DNA of 21,780 bases from an uncultured Verrucomicrobiota bacterium (lineage in GTDB: Bacteria; Verrucomicrobiota; Kiritimatiellia; RFP12; UBA1067). The DNA is taken from contig CAMNLN010000015.1 of the NCBI GenBank assembly GCA_946543025.1, positions 1-21,780 of the forward strand, read 5' to 3'. How positions within the stretch are numbered: the first letter of the stretch is position 1; every line of letters starts with the position of its first letter. The notes beneath the pieces are model-generated. The model was not told the origin of the DNA, searched no databases, and was given only the letters and a program-made list of their open reading frames with translations. The translations under genes were made by a program, and so were the position numbers. This document shows, one piece after another, positions 14,852-21,780 of the stretch.

Positions 14852-15931
14852 TCACTTCCAGTTGATGTAGCCGCTGACAGGTGTCAAATAGGCCGCGTTG
14901 TCGGTGGCGGGACGGTACCGCGTACCGTCGTACCAGTCGGTGAAACCATTTTCGGCGCGATAGTACTCGCCGGTCTCGGTGTCCTGCACACGCTCGTAGC
15001 CGAGCGTGGCGTCGCTGCGCTTCTGCGAAAGCACGTCGTAGGTGGCGTTGCGGCGCCGGTAGGAGTCCATGACCATGCCGCGAATCGAATCCGCCGTCTG
15101 CATGATGTAACGCGACCGGCCCATCACGTGCGCCCAAGCTTCTTTCCGCTGCTGGTGAAACGCCGGCGTGAAGACGATCGACGCGAGACAGCGGTCAAGA
15201 ACAGGCTGCCAGTCGAGGAACTCCTCCTTCGGCGCAGTCTCCGAAAGAATCGAGAACTCCATCACCGATCCCACGTCCACCATGCCGGCCCCAGGCTTGA
15301 ATGGATTCCGCTGCACGGGCTGGCTCGTCGACGTGATGGTCGCATGATACAGACCCTGCATCCGCCGGCCCGACGCGGCCGTGCATTCGGCCACCACCAC
15401 GTCTCCCCCCAGCGCACTCTTCCCGAGACGTTCCAGCACGGTGAACTGCCGATATCCGAACAACGGCCCCATGGCGGCAAAGAAACCTGCCGTCGAAAGC
15501 TCCGGCAGGACAGGCATCTTCGCAAAGTGGCTGGCCGGACCATAGTTCCGCACGTACCAGTCGCGCGCCGCCACCGACTTGAGCCCGAAGACATTGTTGA
15601 GGCAGAAGTAGAGCTCGCGCTCCGGTCGCTTGGGATCGTACACCGTGATGGCGTAGCTGATGAGATCGATCTTGCCGTCCGGCTTGAGACCCGTCCTCAC
15701 CTTCCAGCCCAAAGGCACGTTCATCGAGAAGTAGCCGCTCGGATCGCGGTACTTCGCGAACTTGATATGCGCAGCCTCCGCCGGACGGATGCGCAACGCA
15801 CCCTTCCGTTGCGGTAAATTCTTCCCGGACGGGAAGTTGCGAGGTGGCGGCAACGGCACCGGATTGCAGTACCCGACCAATCCCGCCGCGAGCGCGCAGA
15901 CCAATACCGTCTTGAAGAGCCTGTTCTTCAC
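14852..15931 (-). CDS. Exported protein of unknown function with a PsbP/Mog1-like N-terminal region
   Basis: This 359-residue protein is not one I can name. Residues 1-20 form a signal peptide (KNRLFKTVLVCALAAGLVG). The cysteine soon after is preceded by Tyr, which is poor for a lipobox, so lipoprotein status is doubtful. The segment YRDPSGYFSMNVPLGWKVRTG resembles the opening strands of PsbP/DUF1795-like domains. The C-terminus, with TETGEYYRAENGF, TDWYDGTRYRPATD and a final PVSGYINWK, is rich in aromatic residues and looks like a compact binding repeat. The start is taken as GTG 15931, because GGAGG lies 7 nt upstream and the signal peptide follows directly; GTG 15934 is the alternative. 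It has its own promoter. Confidence 0.65.
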   Translation of the reverse strand: MKNRLFKTVLVCALAAGLVGYCNPVPLPPPRNFPSGKNLPQRKGALRIRPAEAAHIKFAKYRDPSGYFSMNVPLGWKVRTGLKPDGKIDLISYAITVYDPKRPERELYFCLNNVFGLKSVAARDWYVRNYGPASHFAKMPVLPELSTAGFFAAMGPLFGYRQFTVLERLGKSALGGDVVVAECTAASGRRMQGLYHATITSTSQPVQRNPFKPGAGMVDVGSVMEFSILSETAPKEEFLDWQPVLDRCLASIVFTPAFHQQRKEAWAHVMGRSRYIMQTADSIRGMVMDSYRRRNATYDVLSQKRSDATLGYERVQDTETGEYYRAENGFTDWYDGTRYRPATDNAAYLTPVSGYINWK

Positions 15932-15965
15932 CACATGTCCTCCATTGCTGTTGACGACAAGCGGC

Positions 15966-15994
15966 ATTGTACACAAACTTGCGTCTTTCAGCAA
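15966..15994 (-). promoter_or_regulatory. Promoter of the unknown exported protein
   Basis: On the minus strand TTGCTG (15994-15989), a 17-nt spacer, then TACAAT (15971-15966). A start near 15958 would give a leader of about 27 nt that includes GGAGG. The -10 is not preceded by TGn, unlike the other promoters in the window. Confidence 0.5.
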
Positions 15995-16006
15995 TACCAA
16001 ACGCGG

Positions 16007-16858
16007 CTAGGCGCATCTGTTCATAAAGATGCCCATCGTCACGATGATCGCAATGCCAAGCCAACTGAAGCAATCCGGAACCTGCCCGAAGACGGCAAAG
16101 CCCAACAGCGCGGCGAACACCACGTTCGTGTAGTCGTATACCGCCAGCTCGCGCGGCTGGGCGAGCCGGTACGCCGCCGTGATCCCGAACTGCCCCGCCG
16201 TTGCCGCAATGCCCGCGCCGAGCAGCGTCGCCACCTGCGCCCAGGTCATCGGATGGTAGTCGAAGACGAGGAACGGCGCCGTAACGAGCGTGGAAAAGCA
16301 CGAAAAGAAGAGCACGATGAAGCTCGGCTCCACCTTGAGGATCCCAAGCCGACGCACGCACGTGTACGCGAGACCCGCCGAGACGCCGCCTGCAAGCCCC
16401 GCAAGCGCCGCCGCCGTCTCGCCCGCGAGGGCAAACCCCGGCTTCACCACGAACATCGCGCCGACAAATGCGACGACGACGGCGATGCCCTGCCGCACCG
16501 TCACGCGCTCGCGCAGGAGCGCCCAGCTCGCCACAACGGCGGCGAACGGCGAGAGCTTGTTCAGCATGCAGGCGTCGCCGAGAGGAATGTGGCTCAACGC
16601 GTAGAAGTTTCCGAAGATGCCGATCGTACCGAAGAGCGAGCGCCATACGAGCAGCGCGAGAACATTGCGCGGAACGACGGCGACACGGGAGGGACTCGCG
16701 TTCACGCGACCGTAAACCCGCCAGAACAGCACGCCCGCCACGGCAGCGGCGACGATGTTCCGGAAGAAGCTCTTCTGGGTGAAGGGAATCGCCCCGCCGA
16801 CGTCGTCGGCGAGGCGAACGAACATCCCCATGAGGGCAAACCCGAAGGCCGAGCCCAC
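16007..16858 (-). CDS. EamA/DMT-superfamily transporter (start uncertain)
   Basis: About 283 residues form roughly ten hydrophobic segments in two EamA repeats, the first around FALMGMFVRLADD to MFVVKPGF and the second from GETAAALAGLAGGV to the C-terminus. Family landmarks include LALLVWRSLFGTIGIFGNFYAL, PLGDACMLNKLSPFAAVVASW and LAVYDYTNVVFAALLGFAVF. Members export or import small metabolites across the inner membrane; the substrate is unknown. The annotated start is GTG 16858, but it cuts into the first membrane helix: the frame stays open upstream with a good helix beginning (KGILCLV) and no ATG, GTG or TTG. A CTG at 16861 or further upstream, or a sequence error, may be involved. The tpiA stop lies 37 nt upstream. 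Confidence 0.75.
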   Translation of the reverse strand: MGSAFGFALMGMFVRLADDVGGAIPFTQKSFFRNIVAAAVAGVLFWRVYGRVNASPSRVAVVPRNVLALLVWRSLFGTIGIFGNFYALSHIPLGDACMLNKLSPFAAVVASWALLRERVTVRQGIAVVVAFVGAMFVVKPGFALAGETAAALAGLAGGVSAGLAYTCVRRLGILKVEPSFIVLFFSCFSTLVTAPFLVFDYHPMTWAQVATLLGAGIAATAGQFGITAAYRLAQPRELAVYDYTNVVFAALLGFAVFGQVPDCFSWLGIAIIVTMGIFMNRCA

Positions 16859-16895
16859 CAGGCAGAGGATGCCTTTGACGCGAGCGGTCGTGGCG

Positions 16896-17660
16896 TCACT
16901 TCGCGGCAGCGGCCGCGGCGATGATCGCCGCGAAGCTGTCGGCCTTGAGCGCGGCGCCGCCGATGAGGCCGCCGTCGATGTCCTTCTGGGCGAGCAGCTC
17001 GGCCGCGTTGCCGGGCTTCATCGAGCCGCCGTACTGGATGCGCACCGTCTCCGCCGCGTCGATGCCGATCATCTCGCCGAGCACCTTGCGGATGAGCGCA
17101 TGGACCTCCTGCGCCTGCTCCGGCGTGGCCGTGCGGCCCGTGCCGATCGCCCACACGGGCTCGTATGCGATCACCAGCTTTTCGGCGTCCACGGCGGAAA
17201 GACCCTTCAGACCTTCCTTCATCTGGCGGACGATCACGTCCTCCACCTTGCCCGCATCACGCTCCGCGAGGGTCTCGCCCACGCAGACGATCGCCGTAAG
17301 ACCGGCCTTGATGACGGCCGTCGCGCGCTTGTTCACCGTCTCGTCCGTCTCGCCGAAGTACTGGCGACGCTCCGAGTGGCCGATGATGACGTACTTCGCG
17401 CCCGCGTCGACCAGCATGCCCGTGGAGATCTCGCCCGTGTAGGCGCCCGACGGCTCCCAGTGGGCGTTCTCCGCGCCCGGCTGCACGGCGGTTCCCGCGC
17501 ACGCCGCCACGGCGGCAGGCACGTCGATCGCGGGGGTGCAGCACACGACCTCCACGTTGGCGTAGTCCTTCGTCGCCTCGGCGATACCCTTCACGAGGGC
17601 GGCCGTCTCCGACGGCAGGACGTTCATCTTCCAGTTTCCGGCAATGATCTTCTTGCGCAT
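16896..17660 (-). CDS. tpiA: Triosephosphate isomerase
   Basis: The 254-residue protein is a normal-length TIM barrel that interconverts dihydroxyacetone phosphate and glyceraldehyde 3-phosphate in the cytoplasm. All catalytic landmarks are present: N9 and K11 in AGNWKMN, the His of IIGHSERRQYFGE, the Glu of VIAYEPVWAIGTG with the flexible phosphate-binding loop after it, and the phosphate-binding QYGGSMKPGNA and IDGGLIGGAAL near the end. I chose ATG 17660 over the frame start at 17726 because MRKKIIAGNWKMN is the family N-terminus and AAGGA lies upstream. It has its own promoter, although the deaminase gene is just upstream on the same strand. Confidence 0.95.
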   Translation of the reverse strand: MRKKIIAGNWKMNVLPSETAALVKGIAEATKDYANVEVVCCTPAIDVPAAVAACAGTAVQPGAENAHWEPSGAYTGEISTGMLVDAGAKYVIIGHSERRQYFGETDETVNKRATAVIKAGLTAIVCVGETLAERDAGKVEDVIVRQMKEGLKGLSAVDAEKLVIAYEPVWAIGTGRTATPEQAQEVHALIRKVLGEMIGIDAAETVRIQYGGSMKPGNAAELLAQKDIDGGLIGGAALKADSFAAIIAAAAAAK

Positions 17661-17697
17661 TTTGCTTGATTCCTTTGATGGTTGAAAGTGAGGAGAT

Positions 17698-17726
17698 ATT
17701 TTATCATTTCCTTTTCGGCTTCGCAA
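17698..17726 (-). promoter_or_regulatory. Promoter of tpiA, embedded in the end of the deaminase gene
   Basis: On the minus strand TTGCGA (17726-17721), a 17-nt spacer, then TAAAAT (17703-17698) preceded by TGA (17706-17704). That TGA is also the stop codon of the deaminase gene. The -35 hexamer is identical to the one at pssA, with the same spacing. A start near 17690 gives a leader of about 30 nt. Confidence 0.6.
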
Positions 17727-18186
17727 ACGCCTGAAACTTGACGTGCGCCTCGCGGAACATGGCCTTCACCGTGTCGAGGAACGCCGTGTAGTCACCGCCG
17801 TACACGACGCGCGAGATGCCCGCGTTCACGATCAGCTTCGCGCACGTGAGGCACGGCGAGAGCGTCACGTAGATCGTGCCGCCCGCCACGTTGAGGCCGT
17901 AGCGCGCCGCCTGGCAGATGGCGTTCTGCTCGGCGTGGACGCACAGGCACTCGTCGAGCCCCTTGCCGGACGGCGTCTCGCCGGCGCAGCGCGGGCAGCC
18001 GCCGTCGAAGCAGTTCCGCACACCGCGCGGCGTGCCGTTGTAACCCGTCGCCAGCAGGTGGTTGTCCTTCACGATCACCGCCGCCACCTGCCGCCGCGAG
18101 CAGTTGGAGCGCTTCGCCACCACCTGCGCGATTTCCATGAAGTATTCGTCCCAGCCCGGGCGTGGGTCGTTCGTCTTGCGCTTCAT
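17704..18186 (-). CDS. dCMP/cytidine deaminase family protein (probable dCMP deaminase)
   Basis: The 160-residue protein carries the zinc-dependent deaminase motifs CVHAEQNAI (zinc His and proton-shuttle Glu) and SPCLTC (two zinc Cys). The additional CFDGGCPRC segment and the early AVIVKDNHLLATGYNGTPRG are typical of dCMP deaminases and ComEB-like proteins. The likely reaction is dCMP to dUMP, feeding thymidylate synthesis; no allosteric behaviour can be judged from sequence. Its ATG overlaps the stop of the upstream TPR membrane protein gene (ATGA), so translation is coupled. Its stop codon doubles as the TGn of the tpiA promoter. Confidence 0.88.
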   Translation of the reverse strand: MKRKTNDPRPGWDEYFMEIAQVVAKRSNCSRRQVAAVIVKDNHLLATGYNGTPRGVRNCFDGGCPRCAGETPSGKGLDECLCVHAEQNAICQAARYGLNVAGGTIYVTLSPCLTCAKLIVNAGISRVVYGGDYTAFLDTVKAMFREAHVKFQAFAKPKRK

Positions 18187-20648
18187 TTCGTCTCAGCCTT
18201 GTCCTTCTTCCCCTCTTCGGCCTTCTTCGCCTCCTCGCGGCGCGCCTCGCGGATCTGCTTGAGCGTGTCCTTCACCTCGGCGGATTCCGGAATCAGCTCC
18301 AGCGCTTTCTTCGCGTGTTCCTCGGCCTCGTCGTACCTTTGCGTGTAGAGCATGATCATCGCCAGGTTGTTCCACACGGCCGGCTCCTTCGGATGCTTGA
18401 TCAGGCAGCGCTTCAGGTACTCCTCCGCGCGGGCATACTGCTTCTGCACGTAGTAGCTCATGCCCATCGCGAAGTTCGCGTTCGGATCGTCCGGGATGGC
18501 CTCGAGGATCGGCTCCGCATAGCGGCGCGCGAGCGCGAAGTCGGCCCGCACGAGCGCCAGCTGCAGGCCCTCGCGCGGCGTCACCGCCTTGAGCGTACGG
18601 GCACGCGTCTCTTCCATGCTTGCCATGATGCGCTTCAGAGAGGCGTTGTTGTGGTCGAGATCATCGGAAAGCTTCACGTCCTTCATGGCGGCCTCGGTCT
18701 GTCCCGCACGGTCCGCGCGCTCCGCCCGCATGCGCGCGAGGCGCGCGATCCGCCATTGGACGAACAGGAACAGCTCGTTGATCCTCTTGCCCACGCTCTT
18801 TGGAAGCCCGCCCGCCACGTAGAACGCCAGGATGCGGTCCGCCAGCTTCTTCGTGCGCTCCACGCCGGCCGCGCACTCCTCGTCGCTCATGCCGATGGGC
18901 CGCGCCAGCACACCCGAACAGGCCGGCAGTTCAAGTCCGTTGCGTTTCCACACCTCGAAGCCCAGCTGGATCGCCGCGTCCTTCATCCGCTCCGGCTTGT
19001 CCTTCATCCAGGTACGGAGCGTCATGGGGCCGCCCATGGAGAGCGCGAGCCGATCCTCCGTGTCCGCCACGCCCTCCTGTCGCACGTACTTGTCGTACGG
19101 GCCGTTCCCCGCCATCATCGAGAGCGCCTTCAGCTTCTTGCCCTTCTCCGCCGCCGCCAGCTCCAGGCGCGAGTCGAACGCGCCGTCGGTGAATATCCAT
19201 CCCACCGGACCGCATTCGGCCAGCACTTCGGCGACATAGTCGTCAAGCAGCTGCACCATCTGGCGCGCCGTCTGTTGCCAGCGTCCGGGCACGACCGCCG
19301 CCAGAAGAAGAAGCGGGACCACCACCAGCACGATGTTGCCGTGGCTGACATGCCCGGTCGGCTCGCGGCGGGGCGCGGGAACGCCGTCCTCGTCTTCCTC
19401 GGCGTTCAGGTTCGCGAACCGTTCGGTCGCAAGCCGCTCATGGTCGCGGCAGGCCGCGTCCACGCCCATAACCGCGAGAGAGAACACGAGCGTCATCGCC
19501 GAGAGCAGGATCAGCATCTGCAGGAAGTAGGGCGTCACCGTGGCGTCGTCACTCCACGTCCAGAACCAGAGCGGACTCAACTCCGCCAGCTGCGCAAGCG
19601 CCAAGACTCCCGTCGCGAAGAAAACCGCGCCCAGATGGTATGGCAAAAACTGCTCCTCGTCCACCGCGCGCGGCAGGAGAACGGCCGCGACGACGAGAGG
19701 CAGCACGCAGATGCCGAGGCTCAGCACCCAGCCGAGCCCCGACGCCGCATGGATGAACTGCGTCCACCACCGCGTCGCATAGAGGAGCGGCATGTCGCCG
19801 CCAACCAGGCCAGACGCGTCCAACCCCTTCAACCAGATGAACGACGCGCAGTTGGCCGCAATGCCGGCGATCAGCCCTACCGCCCACAGAAAAGTCAAGT
19901 GCCACTTCGAGCGTTGCTCGACGATCGGGTTCAAGAGCGCCATGCCCATCGACACCGCCGCATAGCGGAGTGCCATGAAGTACACGCTCCAGCACACCGC
20001 AGTCAGCACGAAACCCATCGGCGTGTCGGCCGAAAGAAGACCCAGCAGGAACATGCTCAGATTCACCTCGCGCAACTGCCCGTGCTGCAGGAAGGAGAAG
20101 AACTGGTAAAGCGAGAAGACCGAGATCAAAAGCAGAAGTCCAGACGGCGAGAACGCCTGGCCCACGCGCCAGATCGGATCGGCGCACAAGAAGGCGATCG
20201 CCCCCAGCATGGCCGTGCCACGCACGACAACGAAGCGCCGCCGCGCGTAGTTCAGGCGTCGGCGAATCGTCAACGAGAGGATCGAGCGAAACAGCAGATA
20301 GGCAAAGCCGACCGTCAACCCGATGGCCGCACGGCCAATCCAGATCAGCAGCAAATTGCCAAATCCCACTCCGTTGATGGCGTATAGCCCGTGCGCGATC
20401 ACCCGCCAAAAACCCGGAAAGATCGCAGCGGGAGGACGCAAGCCCGCCCCCACGACCGCGTCGTTCCAGACATCGGGCGACAGGCCGGGAAACGCCCAGA
20501 CCGTCAGCAACGCGACGGACAATGCGCAAAGTCCAAACGCAAGCAGATAGTCCAGCTTGTCTAGCTTCGGAATCGGCGCGACCTCGCGCGGACGGGATTC
20601 GGTGGATTCCTCTTCGTCTTCGTAGTCGTCCTCATAGGCTCTTTTCAT
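18183..20648 (-). CDS. Polytopic membrane protein with C-terminal tetratricopeptide repeats
   Basis: The 821-residue protein has an acidic N-terminal tail (YEDDYEDEEE), about ten or eleven hydrophobic membrane segments in the first half (from LDYLLAFGLCALSVALLTV to NIVLVVVPLLLLAAVV), then a large soluble region. Near the C-terminus two tetratricopeptide repeats are clear: NANFAMGMSYYVQKQYARAE and PAVWNNLAMIMLYTQRYDEA; the last residues are a Lys/Glu-rich tail. TPRs usually bind other proteins, so this could be a membrane scaffold; the membrane part vaguely recalls glycosyltransferase-like membrane proteins, but I see no catalytic motif. Function unknown. The start at 20648 is preferred over ATG 20666 because AAGGA lies 8 nt upstream of it and the longer start has no ribosome site. 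Confidence 0.75.
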   Translation of the reverse strand: MKRAYEDDYEDEEESTESRPREVAPIPKLDKLDYLLAFGLCALSVALLTVWAFPGLSPDVWNDAVVGAGLRPPAAIFPGFWRVIAHGLYAINGVGFGNLLLIWIGRAAIGLTVGFAYLLFRSILSLTIRRRLNYARRRFVVVRGTAMLGAIAFLCADPIWRVGQAFSPSGLLLLISVFSLYQFFSFLQHGQLREVNLSMFLLGLLSADTPMGFVLTAVCWSVYFMALRYAAVSMGMALLNPIVEQRSKWHLTFLWAVGLIAGIAANCASFIWLKGLDASGLVGGDMPLLYATRWWTQFIHAASGLGWVLSLGICVLPLVVAAVLLPRAVDEEQFLPYHLGAVFFATGVLALAQLAELSPLWFWTWSDDATVTPYFLQMLILLSAMTLVFSLAVMGVDAACRDHERLATERFANLNAEEDEDGVPAPRREPTGHVSHGNIVLVVVPLLLLAAVVPGRWQQTARQMVQLLDDYVAEVLAECGPVGWIFTDGAFDSRLELAAAEKGKKLKALSMMAGNGPYDKYVRQEGVADTEDRLALSMGGPMTLRTWMKDKPERMKDAAIQLGFEVWKRNGLELPACSGVLARPIGMSDEECAAGVERTKKLADRILAFYVAGGLPKSVGKRINELFLFVQWRIARLARMRAERADRAGQTEAAMKDVKLSDDLDHNNASLKRIMASMEETRARTLKAVTPREGLQLALVRADFALARRYAEPILEAIPDDPNANFAMGMSYYVQKQYARAEEYLKRCLIKHPKEPAVWNNLAMIMLYTQRYDEAEEHAKKALELIPESAEVKDTLKQIREARREEAKKAEEGKKDKAETK

Positions 20649-20673
20649 CGTCTCATTCCTTCCCATTTAAATC

Positions 20674-20727
20674 TTAAGGACTTTAAGGACGCTAAAGCCC
20701 TTAAAGTCCTTGGTGGCCTTAACTCTC
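20674..20727 (-). repeat. Intergenic repeat with a 9-nt period (TTAAGGACx type)
   Basis: Read on the plus strand, six consecutive 9-nt units start at 20674: TTAAGGACT, TTAAGGACG, CTAAAGCCC, TTAAAGTCC, TTGGTGGCC and TTAACTCTC. The first two are nearly identical and later ones diverge. The element fills most of the gap between the PEP-CTERM-like gene and the TPR gene. Confidence 0.6.
20676..20711 (-). terminator. Perfect 13-bp hairpin, possible transcript-end structure
   Basis: AAGGACTTTAAGG (20676-20688) and CCTTAAAGTCCTT (20699-20711) pair perfectly around a 10-nt loop. A second inverted pair, GGCCTT/AAGGCC, with an 8-nt loop lies at 20715-20734. In the transcription direction of the PEP-CTERM-like gene the large hairpin is followed by AAGATTTAAA, not a U-tract, so intrinsic termination is uncertain; mRNA protection or a repeat-associated role is equally possible. 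Confidence 0.45.
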
Positions 20728-20741
20728 CAAGGCCTGTATGC

Positions 20742-21260
20742 CTAGCGGCGACGGCGAAGCGCCAGCAACGATCCGCCGATCAGCAACAACAACCCGCTCG
20801 TCGGTTCAGGAACCGCACCTCCTGCGCCCATGTTGAACCCACCGGCCGCAGCAATGGCCGAATCCACGTTAAGCGCCGATGTCGCGACATACCCGCCGTC
20901 AACGAGGTCTTGATACGAGTATATCTGACCACGCTTCGGATCGGTCGCGCCGTTATAGTTTGCCATCTCGACGAAGAAATAGTAGGCGGGATCATTTCCT
21001 GAATAGGCGGAGACATCCGTCTGCATCAAGTCGGAATACGACCCACTCTCGTCTGAAAACACCGTGCCATTTCCAACCGAAGCGGTATCAAGAGCCGTGG
21101 CTGAAGAACCGTCGCTATTCGAACTCACATACAAAGTGGCGGAACTAAAAGTGTCGCCATCGTTCTCGCCTTCCACCTGCCAGTACAGGGTACCTGCGGA
21201 CGCGACCATGACCGATGCCGCAAAGGCAAGCGTGGCCAGAAACTTTTGTTTCATGTTCAT
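20742..21260 (-). CDS. Small exported protein with PEP-CTERM-like sorting signal
   Basis: The 172-residue protein has a Sec signal peptide (MKQKFLATLAFAASVMVASA) and a C-terminal tail made of VPEPTSG, a hydrophobic stretch (LLLLIGGSLLAL) and RRRR. That layout is the PEP-CTERM sorting signal, processed by exosortase-type enzymes in bacteria that make extracellular polysaccharide. The middle is rich in Ser, Thr, Asp, Tyr and Gly and probably forms beta strands; I cannot assign a fold. No exosortase is in the window. The start at 21260 has AAGGA 8 nt upstream, while ATG 21254 would be 14 nt away. The gene follows the preceding one by 20 nt, so the two are probably co-transcribed. Confidence 0.8.
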   Translation of the reverse strand: MNMKQKFLATLAFAASVMVASAGTLYWQVEGENDGDTFSSATLYVSSNSDGSSATALDTASVGNGTVFSDESGSYSDLMQTDVSAYSGNDPAYYFFVEMANYNGATDPKRGQIYSYQDLVDGGYVATSALNVDSAIAAAGGFNMGAGGAVPEPTSGLLLLIGGSLLALRRRR

Positions 21261-21280
21261 TGCGTGATTCCTTCAAAAGA

Positions 21281-21780
21281 CTACCATGTGATCGTAATGC
21301 TGTTCTCAGCGGAGGACGCCATATACCAGAAGCCCGTGCCGAGCTGGACGGGCAGATACCCGTCTGCACCTTCCTCGATGCGCGCACCGCTGGCACCCAC
21401 ATACCCCCACTTGTTGTTGACGAGGGTATAGATGCGCGACGCGCCGCCGTCAAGCGGAACGACGATCTGGTCGCCGCCACGACGTGACTTCGCCGTCGCA
21501 CCTGAAATCTTGCTCGCCTGCGGGGTGAACGCCGTCGCCTTCGGGCTGGCAACGAGGTACTTCGTCGAGCCGGTCAGCGTCGTGGTCGCGATTTCGGAAC
21601 CGTCGGCACCGTAAACCCAGAACGGCTTGGCCGCATTGTTCTCCTTTGGATTCTGACGCTCCAGATAGAGCGCCTGGCCACGCGCGATGGTAGCATCGCT
21701 GGGATCACCCGCCGTAGCCGTGATACTGCTGTTGGCCGTCGTTCCGGCCACCCAAGCGCCGCTGCTCAACGTGTAGAACG
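21281..21780 (-). CDS. C-terminal part of an exported-type protein of unknown function (5' end outside window)
   Basis: The frame is open to the right edge of the window, so only about 165 C-terminal residues are seen; the TTG at 21769 is not a credible start. The sequence is low in Cys and rich in Gly, Ala, Thr and Ser, with aromatic clusters (KPFWVYGADG, YTLVNNKWGYVGASG, TGFWYMASS) that suggest beta-strand repeats, and it ends ITITW. I do not recognise a family. Tight linkage to the PEP-CTERM-like gene suggests both are parts of one surface or extracellular system. Confidence 0.6.
   Translation of the reverse strand, partial: FYTLSSGAWVAGTTANSSITATAGDPSDATIARGQALYLERQNPKENNAAKPFWVYGADGSEIATTTLTGSTKYLVASPKATAFTPQASKISGATAKSRRGGDQIVVPLDGGASRIYTLVNNKWGYVGASGARIEEGADGYLPVQLGTGFWYMASSAENSITITW

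Noticed and set aside
15195..16646. 483-residue open frame on the minus strand
   Set aside because: It spans two real genes in a shifted frame and has Arg/Gly/Ala-biased composition without any domain.
18162..20387. 741-residue plus-strand open frame
   Set aside because: It is antisense to the TPR membrane protein, rich in His, Arg and Gln, and shows no motif; the minus-strand frame has membrane segments and TPRs.
6545..20727. CRISPR array suggested by short repeats
   Set aside because: The repeats have a 9-nt period without spacers and lie at two unrelated places; no cas gene is present.

Overview
The window is GC-rich, densely coded bacterial DNA holding 20 protein-coding genes, two of them cut by the window edges. 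I see no rRNA, tRNA, CRISPR array, transposase or phage gene. The gene types suggest a PVC-group bacterium, most plausibly Kiritimatiellota/Verrucomicrobiota: several Tat-exported enzymes of kinds common in that group, a short PEP-CTERM-like protein, a secreted Gfo/Idh oxidoreductase followed by a ThuA-domain protein, and short-period intergenic repeats. The taxonomic placement is inference. The lifestyle suggested is polysaccharide and uronate degradation.

Layout, left to right. 1-579 (+): C-terminal end of a glycoside-hydrolase-like protein. 665-1945 (-): PLP-dependent aminotransferase, divergent from 2026-3815 (+), which holds pssA (phosphatidylserine synthase) overlapping a PflX-like radical SAM gene by GTGA. 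10094-3819 (-): a five-gene operon of exported proteins in the order glycerophosphodiester phosphodiesterase, Tat lipoprotein metallophosphoesterase, Tat FAD-dependent oxidoreductase, Tat metallophosphoesterase, DUF5696/GH-like protein. 10291-12322 (+): uxuB-uxuA, the fructuronate/mannonate steps of D-glucuronate breakdown. 14702-12398 (-): Tat-exported Gfo/Idh/MocA oxidoreductase, then a secreted ThuA-domain protein. 15931-14852 (-): exported protein of unknown function. 20648-16007 (-): polytopic TPR membrane protein, dCMP deaminase (ATGA overlap), tpiA, and an EamA-type transporter. 21780-20742 (-): C-terminal part of an exported protein, then a PEP-CTERM-like protein.

The exported enzymes probably release sugars or uronic acids from polysaccharide outside the cytoplasm. 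UxuB and UxuA would channel glucuronate toward 2-keto-3-deoxygluconate, and triose phosphate isomerase serves central metabolism. The most striking regulatory feature is a set of extended -10 promoters (TGn plus a TATAAT-like hexamer). At three genes (aminotransferase, pssA, uxuB) the -10 lies only 6-8 nt from the ATG and there is no ribosome binding site, which predicts leaderless mRNAs. Other genes have good Shine-Dalgarno sequences, so the organism appears to use both initiation modes.

The best candidates for something undescribed are the five-gene exported operon, the leaderless promoter architecture, and two kinds of intergenic repeat with a 9-nt period, one of which forms a perfect 13-bp hairpin.
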